Source of the DNA: Onishia niordana
Lineage (GTDB): Bacteria > Pseudomonadota > Gammaproteobacteria > Pseudomonadales > Halomonadaceae
Assembly (NCBI RefSeq): GCF_004798965.1
Contig: NZ_SDSD01000011.1
Span: 47,773 to 111,772 of the forward strand
DNA: 64,000 nt
Direction of reading: 5' to 3'
Part shown: one piece after another, positions 35,768 to 48,100 of the stretch
How the letters are laid out: each line of letters starts with the position of its first letter
How positions within the stretch are numbered: position 1 is the first letter of the stretch
Translations under genes and position numbers: made by a program
The notes under the pieces: model-generated
Told to the model about the DNA's origin: nothing
The model's input: the letters and a program-made list of their open reading frames with translations, nothing else
Databases searched by the model: none

Positions 35768-37828
35768 TTGAGTGCCGCCGACGACCGCCCTGCGCCCCTG
35801 CCTCCCCTGGCTGCCCTCGAGGTTGCTCGCCTCGATTGGCCACGCGACGACACCGACAGCGAGGCGCCCCACTCCAGCGCCTTCGATGATGTCTACTTCT
35901 CGCGCCACGACGGTCGCGCCGAGACCGAGCACGTCTTCATCAATGCCAACCGCCTGCCCGAACGGTTGGCGGCCTGGCAGGAGCCGCGGCCCTTCGTGAT
36001 CGGCGAGACAGGCTTTGGCACCGGGCTCAATATGCTGTGTGCCTGGGCCGCCTTCGAGCGTCATGCTCCACCCAAGGCGCGGCTGCACCTGGTGTCCACC
36101 GAGCGCTTCCCGATGACCCGAGACGATCTGGCCAGGGCCCTGGCCGGCTGGCCCGATTTTCACGACAAGGCCGCCAGCCTCATCGGCCAATGGCCGGCGC
36201 CGGTCTCAGGCGTCCACCGGCTGCGTCTCGATGAGCGTGTGACCCTGGACCTGCACTTCGGCGACAGCGCCGAGCGACTGGGCCAGCTCGATGGCAAGGT
36301 CGATGCCTGGTTTCTGGATGGCTTCGCGCCGTCCAAGAACCCAGAGATGTGGCAACCTGAGCTTTTCACCGCCATGGCCCGCGCCAGCCGCCCGGGCGCC
36401 ACCTTCGCGACCTTCACCTGCGCCGGTGTGGTCAAGCGCGGCCTCAAGGCCGCCGGCTTTGCCTGGCGCAAGGTGCAGGGCCACGGTCGCAAGCGCGAGA
36501 TGCTCGCCGGCGAGATTGCCACAGCGCCCCAGCATGACCCGCGCCCGACGACCCCGTGGTTCACGCCGCCCACCGCGGCACCCGCCCGGCATGTGGCGGT
36601 GATTGGCGCCGGCCTTGCCGGCACCACGGTCGCCGAGGCCCTGGCGAGGCGCGGCGTGGCCGTGACCCTGATCGAGCGCGAGGCGCCGGGGGCCGGCGGC
36701 TCGGGTAATCGTCAGGGCGCGCTCTATGTGAAGCTTGCCGCCGAGACCAACTCGCAGAGCCGCGTCTATCTCTCGGGGCTCATGTACAGCCGGCGCTGGC
36801 TTTCGCTGCTGGACCCCGACCACTCGCTGTGGGACGACTGCGGCGTGCTGCAACTGGCGACCGGCGAGCGTGAGGCCAGGCGCCAGGCGCGCTTCCTGGC
36901 CAACCATCCTCTGCCCAATGACGTGGTAGAGGGGGTGGGTGCCGAAACGGCCTCGACGCGTGCAGGGCTGGCCATCGACTCACCGGGCCTCGACTACTCA
37001 GGCGCCGGCTGGGTGCGCCCCGATCTCCTGTGCGCCCGCCTCGCCGCGACACCCGGCATTCGCCTGCAGCATGGCGACGTCACCGAGCTCACGCAGCTGG
37101 GCCCGGATCAAGACGGCTGGACGCTGACGCTGGCCGATGGCGAGACAATCGATGCCGATCAGGTGGTGGTGGCCACGGCGGCGCTCGCCAACCGCTTCAC
37201 CCAGACCGAGGCGCTGCCGCTGCAGCCGATTCGTGGCCAGGTCAGCGCCCTGCGTCTGCCCGAGGGAATTGATGTGCCGACGCTCTCGCGGGTGGTCTGC
37301 GCCGGTGGCTATGTGCCCCCGGCAACAGACGGTGTACTGAGTTTTGGCGCCACCTTCGCGCCCCATGACACCGACACGGCACCGCGTGACGCCGACCATG
37401 CGGCCAATATCGCCGAACTGGAGGCGAGCCTGCCGAGCCTGGTCCAGGCGCTGCGCGATGCCCTGCAGAAGGCCGGCGCCGACCTGACGCCTGAGTACCT
37501 CACGGGGCGGGTAGCGGTGCGCGCCGCGAGCCCCGACAAGACGCCTTACGCGGGCCCGGTGCCGGACGCCGCAAAGTGGCGCGAGCGCTATGCGGTGCTT
37601 GCCAAGGATGCCAAGCGCGTCCCGGACGTCTCCGGCCCCCATCATGCGGGGCTGTGGATCAGCGCCGCCCACGGTTCCCGGGGGCTCGCCAGCGCGCCGC
37701 TCTGCGCCGAGGTGATCGCCTCACGGATCTGCGACGAACCACTGCCGGTGGAGCGGGCGCTGGCCGATCACCTGCATCCGGGACGGCGACTGATCAGCGA
37801 CCTGATCAAGAGCCAGACACACAGCTGA
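35768..37828 (+). CDS. mnmC: bifunctional tRNA (mnm5s2U34) methyltransferase/oxidoreductase
   Basis: Finishes the mnm5s2U34 modification of tRNA: the FAD domain removes the carboxymethyl group and the methyltransferase domain adds a methyl group. N-terminal DUF752 methyltransferase with GETGFGTGLNML (SAM loop, about 78) and VDAWFLDGFAPSKNPEMW. C-terminal DAAO-type domain from about 277 with the dinucleotide motif GAGLAGTTVAEALARRG. 686 residues, normal. The start is TTG, supported by CGGAG six bases upstream; no ATG is suitably placed. Confidence 0.93.
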   Translation: MSAADDRPAPLPPLAALEVARLDWPRDDTDSEAPHSSAFDDVYFSRHDGRAETEHVFINANRLPERLAAWQEPRPFVIGETGFGTGLNMLCAWAAFERHAPPKARLHLVSTERFPMTRDDLARALAGWPDFHDKAASLIGQWPAPVSGVHRLRLDERVTLDLHFGDSAERLGQLDGKVDAWFLDGFAPSKNPEMWQPELFTAMARASRPGATFATFTCAGVVKRGLKAAGFAWRKVQGHGRKREMLAGEIATAPQHDPRPTTPWFTPPTAAPARHVAVIGAGLAGTTVAEALARRGVAVTLIEREAPGAGGSGNRQGALYVKLAAETNSQSRVYLSGLMYSRRWLSLLDPDHSLWDDCGVLQLATGEREARRQARFLANHPLPNDVVEGVGAETASTRAGLAIDSPGLDYSGAGWVRPDLLCARLAATPGIRLQHGDVTELTQLGPDQDGWTLTLADGETIDADQVVVATAALANRFTQTEALPLQPIRGQVSALRLPEGIDVPTLSRVVCAGGYVPPATDGVLSFGATFAPHDTDTAPRDADHAANIAELEASLPSLVQALRDALQKAGADLTPEYLTGRVAVRAASPDKTPYAGPVPDAAKWRERYAVLAKDAKRVPDVSGPHHAGLWISAAHGSRGLASAPLCAEVIASRICDEPLPVERALADHLHPGRRLISDLIKSQTHS

Positions 37829-38734
37829 TCAGGGCTCGCGGCGCTCGATCTCCAAGGTCACCCAGCGAATGATCTCGCCGATCAGGGCGCTGTGGGCATA
37901 GCGGGTGCGCAGGACATAGCCATGGCTCTCGCGGCGAATCGGCGGGGCCAGCGGTATCAGGCTACCGTCCTCGATCGCCTCCTCGACCAGCAGATCCCAG
38001 CCCAGGGCGATGCCCTTGCCGGCCTGGGCCGCATTGATCAGCAGCGGATAGTTGTTGTAGCGGAACACGACCCCCTGCTCCTCATAGGACACACCGGCCA
38101 GGGCACTCCACTCCCGCCAGTCGAGCCAGCGCGAATTACGCTCGTCCATGTGCAAAAGCGGCAGCGCTGACCAGCGGGCAGGGGCATCCCCTACCGCGAG
38201 CCCATGCGCGGCGGCGAAGGCGGGGCTACAGACCGGAAACACCTCCTCCGGCGTGAAGCGATCGCCCGGCTCGCTCTCGCGATCACAATGGATGGCGATG
38301 TCGGCCAGATGATCCTGATCGTCCCGATCGACGGCGAGCACCTCGATATCCACCTGGGGGAAAGCCGCCTCGAGCCGCGAGAGCCTGGGCAGCAGCCACA
38401 GGTGGGCGAAACCGAAGTTGGCGGCGATCAGCACCCGCGGGCGCGTGGCGCGCGCCCGGGCCTTGAGCGAGCGGGTGGCGCTGTCGATGCGGCCGAGCGC
38501 GGGCGCGACCTCGTCGTAGTAGCGCAATGCCTCTCGGGTGGGGACGAGGCCCCCGCCGCCGCGCTCGAAGAGCACCAGCCCCACCTGCCCCTCGAGGCCA
38601 CGGATGCGCTGGGAAATCGCCGGCTGGGTGGCGCCGAGTGCCTTGGCCGCGGCGGTCAGCGAGCCCAGACGAATGGCGGTCTCAAAGGCGATGAGTGCCT
38701 TGAGGCTGGGCAGTGCGTCGTCGGTGTCGGCCAT
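37829..38734 (-). CDS. LysR-family transcriptional regulator
   Basis: 301 residues: N-terminal winged helix-turn-helix (AAKALGATQPAISQRIRGLE) and a periplasmic-binding-like effector domain. Its sequence resembles the GcvA-like group. It is divergent from the oxygenase pair at 38832-40570, with 97 bases between start codons, so it most likely controls that pair. CATAAGGT occurs twice in this gap. Convergent and adjacent to mnmC. Confidence 0.85.
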   Translation of the reverse strand: MADTDDALPSLKALIAFETAIRLGSLTAAAKALGATQPAISQRIRGLEGQVGLVLFERGGGGLVPTREALRYYDEVAPALGRIDSATRSLKARARATRPRVLIAANFGFAHLWLLPRLSRLEAAFPQVDIEVLAVDRDDQDHLADIAIHCDRESEPGDRFTPEEVFPVCSPAFAAAHGLAVGDAPARWSALPLLHMDERNSRWLDWREWSALAGVSYEEQGVVFRYNNYPLLINAAQAGKGIALGWDLLVEEAIEDGSLIPLAPPIRRESHGYVLRTRYAHSALIGEIIRWVTLEIERREP

Positions 38735-38761
38735 AAGGTAACTCTATGGGAGGCATAAGGT
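38732..38761. promoter_or_regulatory. direct repeat, candidate LysR operator
   Basis: CATAAGGT at 38732-38739 and again at 38754-38761, 22 bases apart (about two helical turns), in the divergent lysR/oxygenase promoter region. The first copy overlaps the lysR start codon, as expected for autorepression. Confidence 0.35.
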
Positions 38762-38831
38762 GGGCGCGCCTTCCTGGCGTCAGGCCGATGCGTAGAATCC
38801 CGGCCAATACATTCCGTCAGGACCCAAGAGG

Positions 38832-39986
38832 ATGTCAGACCCCATGTTTCACGTCCAAGAATCCCCCGCCAAGGTCGTCGCCACGGATTCCGCTGGCACC
38901 CACACCGAGCTGCCGGCCCTGTGGCTGCGCGAGCGCTGCCAGGAGCCGGAGAGCCTGGACGGCCCCACCCAGCAGCGCCTGTTCAACCCGCATCAGCTCG
39001 ACGATGACCTGACACTCATCGGTGCCGAGCGGATCGGCGACCACCAGGCCCGCCTGACCTTCAGCGACGGCCACACCGGCCACTATGACCTGCGCCACTT
39101 CGCCGACGACTTCGATGATGGCGATGGCCTGCCTACCCCGCGGCCCTGGACCAGCGACATCGATTTCGCCTGCATCACAAGGGACTGGCAGACGCTCGCC
39201 GAGCCCGACGCCTTCCGCGAGGCCCTCGAGACCTACCTGCGCCACGGGGTGATCATTCTCCAGAACGTGCCGACCGACGGCGGCCACCTGGTCGAGGTGG
39301 GCGAGACCTTCGGCCATGTGCGCTCGACCAACTTCGGCACGTACTTCGAGGTCTGCTCACGCCCCGACTCCAACGACCTAGCCTATCGCAGCGTGCCCCT
39401 GGCCCCGCACACCGACAATCCCTATCGCGATCCGGTGCCCGGCATCCAGCTGTTGCATTGTCTGACCAACGAGACCACCGGCGGCCTCTCGACGCTGGTC
39501 GACAGCCTGGCCGTCGCCGAGCAGCTGCGCGCCGAGGACCCAGAGGGCTATCACCTGCTGGCCAGCGTGCCGGTGCGCTTTCGCTTCATCGACGACGGGG
39601 TCGAGCTGATCGAACGCCGGCCGATGATCCACCTCGACGCCATGGGCCGGATGGACGGCGTGCACTACAGCCCGCGCCTGGACTATCTGCCACTGATGGA
39701 CGAGGCCAGCACCCGTGCCTTCCAGCGGGCCCGACGCCGCCTCGGCGAGCTGTTCTCTCATCCGGACTACGAGATCCAGTTCCCGCTGGGCGATGGCGAG
39801 CTGATGATGTTCGACAACAACCGGGTCCTGCATGGCCGCACCGCCTACGATCAAAACGAAGGCTTCCGCCACCTGCAGGGCTGCTACATCGACCGGGACG
39901 GCCCCACCGGCCATTATCGGGCACTCGCCAAGCAGGCACAGACCGATCGCGCCACCGCCACAACCGAGAGCGAGACTGCCGCATGA
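38832..39986 (+). CDS. gamma-butyrobetaine hydroxylase-like 2OG oxygenase, TmpA candidate
   Basis: 384 residues. An N-terminal DUF971-type zinc domain (about 20-95; LPALWLRERC) precedes a TauD fold. Iron ligands are H193 and D195 (PHTDNPYRD) and H334 (RVLHGRT). This is the gamma-butyrobetaine hydroxylase family, but it is fused in operon with a PhnZ-like HD oxygenase. That combination is known for TmpA/TmpB, which degrade 2-(trimethylammonio)ethylphosphonate to glycine betaine and phosphate. By that context I favour the phosphonate hydroxylase role over carnitine synthesis. The stop overlaps the next start (ATGA). ATG 38844 is an alternative start. Confidence 0.75.
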   Translation: MSDPMFHVQESPAKVVATDSAGTHTELPALWLRERCQEPESLDGPTQQRLFNPHQLDDDLTLIGAERIGDHQARLTFSDGHTGHYDLRHFADDFDDGDGLPTPRPWTSDIDFACITRDWQTLAEPDAFREALETYLRHGVIILQNVPTDGGHLVEVGETFGHVRSTNFGTYFEVCSRPDSNDLAYRSVPLAPHTDNPYRDPVPGIQLLHCLTNETTGGLSTLVDSLAVAEQLRAEDPEGYHLLASVPVRFRFIDDGVELIERRPMIHLDAMGRMDGVHYSPRLDYLPLMDEASTRAFQRARRRLGELFSHPDYEIQFPLGDGELMMFDNNRVLHGRTAYDQNEGFRHLQGCYIDRDGPTGHYRALAKQAQTDRATATTESETAA

Positions 39987-40570
39987 ATACCGTAGCGTTC
40001 ACCCAGATGAAGGATGGCACCCGAGAGGAGTACCAGCTGCTCGGCGAGCTCGAGGAGCGCTTCGTCGAGGCGCTGCCCGAACGCATCCTCGAGGCACTGA
40101 AGGCCCTGGAGAACACCCTCTCGGGCTACCGAGTCTCGCGCCTCGAGCACGTGCTGCAGTCCGCCACCCGCGCCGAGGACGACGGCGAAGACGAGGAAAT
40201 GATCGTGGCGGCGCTGATCCACGACCTCGGCGACGACCTGGCGCCCCACAACCATTCCCAGTATGCCGCCTCGATCATCCGCCCCTACGTGCGGGCCGAG
40301 GTGACCTGGATCATCGAGCACCACGGGCTCTTCCAGAACTACTACTACATCCACCACTTCGGAGGCGACCCGCTGGAGCGCGACCGCTACCAGGATCACC
40401 CCTGGTACCAGCGCTGCGTCGACTTCTGCGAGCGCTGGGATCAGGCCTCCTTCGATCCAGACTACCCGACCCGGCCGCTTGAGCACTTCGCGCCCATGGT
40501 GCACCGCATCTTCAGCCGCCAGGCCTTCGACCCGGCCTATGTCGGCGACGAAAGCGCCCGTCACCTCTGA
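39983..40570 (+). CDS. PhnZ/TmpB-like HD-domain oxygenase
   Basis: 195 residues. HD-domain blocks: RLEHVLQSA (H56), ALIHDLGD (H80-D81), PHNHSQYAA, IIEHHGLFQ (H113/H114) and WDQASFDP (D153). This is the arrangement of mixed-valence di-iron oxygenases such as PhnZ and TmpB, which split the C-P bond of a hydroxylated phosphonate. The four-base overlap with the 2OG oxygenase gene argues that the two act in sequence. Assignment to TmpB rather than PhnZ rests on the partner being of the gamma-butyrobetaine hydroxylase type. Glycine betaine as product would serve osmoprotection; that is inference. Confidence 0.75.
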   Translation: MNTVAFTQMKDGTREEYQLLGELEERFVEALPERILEALKALENTLSGYRVSRLEHVLQSATRAEDDGEDEEMIVAALIHDLGDDLAPHNHSQYAASIIRPYVRAEVTWIIEHHGLFQNYYYIHHFGGDPLERDRYQDHPWYQRCVDFCERWDQASFDPDYPTRPLEHFAPMVHRIFSRQAFDPAYVGDESARHL

Positions 40571-40615
40571 GGGACTGACAGGCGCCCGGATCGATGCTGG
40601 TCATCGTCTCGTGAA

Positions 40616-40640
40616 AACGGCCCCGCTCAGCGGGGCCGTT
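40616..40640. terminator. bidirectional intrinsic terminator
   Basis: AACGGCCCCGC-TCA-GCGGGGCCGTT is a perfect 11-bp stem between two convergent units: the oxygenase pair from the left and yheU/ligA from the right. T4 follows on the minus strand; the U-tract is weak on the plus strand. Confidence 0.75.
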
Positions 40641-40673
40641 GGCGTTTGCCTTGTCGTGGCGTGACCCGGCCCA

Positions 40674-43036
<2,363 letters not shown>

Positions 43037-43087
43037 TCACGTCTGGTAAGCAAACAGACATTGTAGCGGCGGCGGGTCCCAAACAAC

Positions 43088-43113
43088 ACATGGGCTCCCG
43101 AGGGAGCCCATGT
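43088..43113 (-). terminator. hairpin between zipA and ligA
   Basis: ACATGGGCTCCC and its complement form a 12-bp palindromic stem 30 bases after the zipA stop, followed on the minus strand by GTTGTTT. It may act as a partial terminator before ligA. Confidence 0.6.
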
Positions 43114-43142
43114 GGAGGGTCGTACTAGCAAAGGATAGCGAT

Positions 43143-44849
43143 TCAGTTGGCCTGGGTACGGTGCAGCCGGTGACGGCGGTCAAATTCTTGCACCCGCTCG
43201 CGGGCGAAGCCGACGGTCTGCGCGGTCATCACGCTGTGGTTCTCGTCCTTCAGCTCACCGCCCAGATGGCGCACGACGACCATGGCCGTTTCCACCATGG
43301 CCTCAAAGGCCGCCGAGCCATCGTGCGCGCCCGGCAGCGGCATCAGAAAGCTGATACCCGGCGTGGTGAAGTCATCACCGTCAGCGATCGGGAAGGTTCC
43401 CGGCTTGATCACGTTGACCATCGAGAACTGGAGTTCACTGTGCGGATCCTGCGTCTCAAAGCGATGGAAAATCTGCATATCGCGGCAATAGCGCAGGCCA
43501 CAGACCAACATCAGGTCCAATAGGGCAGTACCGGAGAAACCGTCCTCATCACGAGACATCACACTGATGACAACGATTTCCTCGGCATTCCCCAGGGTCT
43601 CACGGGGGTGATCGACCTTAACGCTGGTGCGCAGCGCCTGCTCGATCGTCGGATCCATGGGGTCGCCATTGTCCATCGAGGCCGTCGTCTCTTCCGCATA
43701 CTCAGGCGCATAAGTTTCTTCATAACGCGCGTACTCTTGCGCGTCACCGGGGCGGGCCTCTGACGAGTGCGCGCCGTGACGAGTTTGCGGGGCGCTAGGC
43801 GATGAGAACAACGGATCACCGGCATCACTCTGCGCATCCGACGCGCGGCGGGCCTCGGCCTCCCGCTCGGCTTTTTCCTGCTGCTGGCGGCTGGCCTCGC
43901 GGGCCTTGCGCTCGGCCTTCTGCCGCTCGCGCTCCAGCTTGTCCTTCTTGCGCTGCTCCTTACGGCTGGCCATCTTCTGCTGGAGAGAAGACCCCAAGCG
44001 TTGCACCGAGCCGCCGACCTTGGCTGATCGTTCACGCAACGAGTCAGAGACGCCATCGAAGTCGACTATCCGATAGCGCTCATCATCGTGATAGCCCTCA
44101 TGGTCCGCCGGATCGGCGGCCAGCCCGGAGAGGGCATCGTCGTAAGAGAGTGTGTCGTCATGACGTGCGTCTTGCGACTCTGCCTCGAGATTGGCATGAG
44201 CGCTCTCTTTATCAGCCAAAGCTTTATCGGCTCGCGCGGAGGTCACCGCTTCATCTTCCGCCTGCTCGTCAACCTGCGCGGGCCGAGTCATCGGTGGGCG
44301 CTCATCGGATGGCGCCTGGCGCGTTTCGGCGTGGGGGGCACCGTGAGGTTCCTGGCCATGTTCAAAAGAACGTTCAAAAGAATGCTCAAAAGAACGTTCA
44401 GAGGAACGCTCAGCCCCGGCGGGCGACTCGAAGGCGGGCGCTGACGCCGCCCTGGTGGTACTCGGCGCAGCTGTGTCGAGGTCGGCTTGCCGCGAAGGAG
44501 TCTCGGCCCGAGAGCGCGCTTCGTCGGACTGGTTCTCCTCACGCCATTTGGCCAGCACGCGGGAGGGTCCCGGGTGCTCCTGGCGCTGGAGCTTGGGTTT
44601 CGAGCGCACCTCATAGGCGGCGGGTTTGACCACCCGCGCGCCCCCATTGGGCAGCTCACTGCGCACTTCGGCGTCCCGAGCTTCCTGCTCAGGGTCGGTG
44701 TCTGACCCCGACGCTGCATCGGTCGATGAAGCATCGACCTGATCCAGGCGGGGGACGCGACGCTGACGCTGCAAGCGACGTACACCATCGATCACGATGA
44801 TGGTCACCAGCGCCAATCCCAGGATGATCAGCCACTCTCTAAGTTCCAT
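43143..44849 (-). CDS. zipA: cell division protein ZipA
   Basis: Tethers FtsZ to the inner membrane. Parts: an N-terminal membrane anchor (WLIILGLALVTIIVIDGVRR), a very long low-complexity linker (about 35-410), rich in Pro, Glu, Ser and charged residues, and the C-terminal FtsZ-binding domain (about 425-565; VVISVMSRDEDGFSGTALLD). 568 residues against 328 in E. coli; the extra length is all linker. The linker includes four copies of a 12-bp repeat (44359-44406) coding for (E/H)RSFEHSFE-type units. Between smc and ligA. Confidence 0.95.
   Translation of the reverse strand: MELREWLIILGLALVTIIVIDGVRRLQRQRRVPRLDQVDASSTDAASGSDTDPEQEARDAEVRSELPNGGARVVKPAAYEVRSKPKLQRQEHPGPSRVLAKWREENQSDEARSRAETPSRQADLDTAAPSTTRAASAPAFESPAGAERSSERSFEHSFERSFEHGQEPHGAPHAETRQAPSDERPPMTRPAQVDEQAEDEAVTSARADKALADKESAHANLEAESQDARHDDTLSYDDALSGLAADPADHEGYHDDERYRIVDFDGVSDSLRERSAKVGGSVQRLGSSLQQKMASRKEQRKKDKLERERQKAERKAREASRQQQEKAEREAEARRASDAQSDAGDPLFSSPSAPQTRHGAHSSEARPGDAQEYARYEETYAPEYAEETTASMDNGDPMDPTIEQALRTSVKVDHPRETLGNAEEIVVISVMSRDEDGFSGTALLDLMLVCGLRYCRDMQIFHRFETQDPHSELQFSMVNVIKPGTFPIADGDDFTTPGISFLMPLPGAHDGSAAFEAMVETAMVVVRHLGGELKDENHSVMTAQTVGFARERVQEFDRRHRLHRTQAN
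44359..44406. repeat. four 12-bp tandem repeats inside zipA
   Basis: Units of the form (C/T)G(T/C)TCAAAAGAA, the last with two changes, encode alternating FERS/FEHS tetrapeptides in the ZipA linker. The unit is a multiple of three, so copy number changes keep the frame. Confidence 0.8.
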
Positions 44850-44959
44850 GAGTCGTCTTGCCTGTCTGCTAGGGGCACCATGCCGGAAAGATTAATAGCC
44901 ATTAGCATAGCGCGATTACCAAAAAAAGGGCCATGTCTTTTTTGATTGTCAAGCAGCAT

Positions 44960-45076
44960 TCATTGCATGACAGCATGTCGAATGGCCTGCGTAATCACCC
45001 TACGTATGCGCTCACCGACACCGTTCTTATCAGCCATCTTGTTACCCGCTTTGGCGATCAGGTGCAAGCGTCGCAT
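44960..45076 (-). CDS. possible 38-residue basic small ORF after smc
   Basis: An ATG frame begins MRRLHLIAKAGNKMADKNG and ends ITQAIRHAVMQ, 30 bases after the smc stop on the same strand, with GGTGAA just upstream. Strongly basic. No family recognised; it may be noise in the smc-zipA gap, which otherwise shows nothing clear. Confidence 0.2.
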   Translation of the reverse strand: MRRLHLIAKAGNKMADKNGVGERIRRVITQAIRHAVMQ

Positions 45077-45106
45077 TTCACCGACTCTCGCCAGGCGCTG
45101 CCTGCT

Positions 45107-48100
45107 TCAGGCTTCGGCAAGCACCGCCGCTTCCTCGACACCCACCGATACCAGACGCGAAACCCCGGGCTCCTGCATGGTCACCCCCATTAAACGTTCA
45201 CCGGCTTCCATGGCGATTTTGTTGTGGGTGATATAGATGAACTGAACGGTCGCGGACATTTCCTTAACCAGGTTGGCATAGCGCCCCACGTTGGCATCAT
45301 CCAGAGGGGCATCGACCTCATCCAGCATACAGAATGGGGCGGGGTTGAGCTGGAAGATGGCAAATACCAGCGATAGCGCAGTCAGGGCCTTTTCGCCCCC
45401 CGAGAGCAGATGAATGGTGCTGTTCTTCTTGCCCGGAGGTCTTGCCATGATGGCGACACCGGTCTCCAGCAAATCCTCGCCCGTGAGGGTCAACCATGCG
45501 GTTCCACCACCGAAGACTTTGGGAAAAAGCGTCTGTAGACCGGCATCGACCCGATCGAAGGTATCCTTGAAACGGGTACGGGTCTCCTGATCGATCTTGC
45601 GAATGGCCCGATCCAGGGTCTCCAGCGCCTCGGTCAGTTCGGCGTGCTGGGCCTCGAGATAGTCGCGCCGTTCGGCCTGCTGGTCGTATTCCTCGATGGC
45701 GGCGAGGTTGATGGCGCCGAGTCGGCGAATCTTGTCGCCTAGACCGTCGAGGCGCTCACGCCAGGCGGATTCGGTGGCATTGGGGTCGAGGTGTTCGGCC
45801 AATGCATCGGCGTCATGATTGAGCTCGGCAAGCTGCTCGTCCTGTGCGTCGGCCTTCAAGGCCAGTGCCTGAACCTGCATGCGCGCTTCCTGCAGGCGCT
45901 CGCGAATGCCCTCCAGGTTCCTCTCATGCTGCTGGCGAGCCAGTTCGTCCTCACGTAGCTGCTCGGTGAACTCGGCCGTCTTGTCGCGACAGGCCGTCAG
46001 GGCCCGCTCATCGCGATCGCGCTGGTGCAACAGCTCCTCAAGGCGCTCACGATTCTCCTCGTCGGGCTCGCGCAGCATCTCGAGATTTTCCTCGAGTTCG
46101 GCGCACTTCTCTTCGAGCCTCGCCCGGGACTCCTCGGCCCGCCCCTGCTGCTGACCAAGACCGGCGCGTTCGGTGGTCAGGCGCTGATGATCCAGTGCCA
46201 GCTGCTGGGCACGCTGGGCAAGCGGCCGCTGGCGGGTGCGCAGGGAGGCGAGTCGTTCCTGCGCCTCGCGGCGGGCACGTTCCAGTTGCTCGCGCTCGGC
46301 GCTATCGTCTGCCAGTTGCGCCATTGCCGCCTGCCATGCTTCCCGCGCTTCCTCCAGTGCCAAAGCCCGCTCTTCGCGCTGCTCCTCGAGACGCCCAAGC
46401 TCCTCATCGATCTCACGGGCGCGCGCTTCCTGATGCTCGAGTCGTGTGGCGAGATTGGATTCGGCGAGGGTCCACTGCTGGTGGCGCTCCTGCTGCTCCG
46501 CCTCGTCGCGCCGACATTGCTCGAGGTTCGCTTCGATCTCCTGATCACGGGCCTCGAGGGTGGCCAGCTGCTCATCAAGGGTGGAGAGCGTGGTTTCGAC
46601 CTCGTCCAGTTCCGCGGCCACCTCGTCCCGGCGACGGCGGCTGGTCAGCAGACTGTCGCTGCCCTGGGCCTCGCCGCGTCGACGCACAAAGCCCGGACCA
46701 ACCCAAAGGCCAGCCGGGGTCACCAGGCTTTCACCCGGCAAAAGACTTTCAACGCGCGCCCAGGCCTCTTGTTCGTCAGCGGCGCAGTGGATCCCCGTGA
46801 GCAACAGCGCCGCGGCGCCAGCGCCCTCTACCTTGGCGGCCAGCCCTTCTGCGGCGCTTCTGAGCTCGAGCGAGCCATCCAGCAGCGCCAGATCACCGAG
46901 CGCCTCGGTATTGGCGTCAGCATCCACTGCCTGCCGGGCGTGCGCCAGATCGACGAGGCGCGTATTGAGCCAGGGGGCGAGAATCCAGCCCACGACCGCT
47001 TCCCAATCGGCGTCGACCGACAGCCGCTCGCCGAGACGGGGGGCGGCGTTGAGCCCGTGCCTGGCCAGATGCGCTTCCAGTGCCTCGTCGTGGTCGGCAA
47101 GCGCCGCCTCAATCAAGGCATCCAGCGAGGCCAGCTCGCCCTGCAAGCGGTTACGCCGCTGGCGTTCAGCTTCCCGTTTCGCCTCGGCGTCGCGGCGCTC
47201 GTCACGGTTCTGCTGACGGTGGTCCAGGGTCTGCTGGCGCTTGTCTTCCAGGGCCTCGCGCTCAAGCTCCGCCTCGGCCAGGCGCTCGGCATATTCGGCG
47301 CGCTGCTCACGAAGTGCCGAGGCATCGGGAAGCTCCGCTTGCTGCTGGCGACGGCGCTGCACATCGGCGGCCAGCGACTCCACGCCCTGCTCGAGGTTAC
47401 GCACCCGGTCCTGGGCACGCTCGGCCTCGTGGCTTGACTGCTGATGGCGCTCGTTGAAGGCATCGAAGCGCTCGCTATGCTCGGTGTTGGCGGCCTCGGC
47501 TTCCTCGAGGGCCTCCTCGAGCTGCGCCAGTTCCTCGGCGACCTCTTCCTGTTCGGGGCCCAGGGTCTCGAGACGCTCATCCAGGGCCGCAAGGCGCTCC
47601 CCGTCGCTTTCGTTCACACGGTCCAGGTCGGCAAGTTCGGCGCGGGCGCTGTCGAGGTCCCGCGTCAGTTGCTGCTCGCGAGTGCGCGCATGCTCGAGGC
47701 TCTGCTCGAGGCGGGCGATGGCGGTGGTGGTCTCGTAGAAGCGGGCCTGATGGCCCTCGAGCTCCTCGGCGAGGCGGTCATGCTCGCTTCTCGCCTGCTC
47801 GAGGCGCGTCTCGCACTGGCGGGCACCCAACACCTCACGCTCGACCCCGGTCTCGAGTTCACGGACCCGCCCCTCTTGCTCGGTCTGCTCGGCACGCAGC
47901 GCGCGACCGCGCAGCAGCGCCAACTCACCCTTGAGGCGATATTCCTCCTGCTTGAGGGTCTGGTAGCGCTTGGCGGCATCGGCCTGGCGCTTCAGGCGCT
48001 CGAGCTGCTTGTCGAGTTCCTCGCGGATGTCGTCGAGGCGCTCCAGATTCTCCTGGGTGCGCCGCATGCGGTTCTCGGTCTCGCGACGACGCTCCTTGTA

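Noticed and set aside
44359..44406. CRISPR-like array
   Set aside because: The 12-bp units are contiguous, without spacers, and lie in frame inside zipA.
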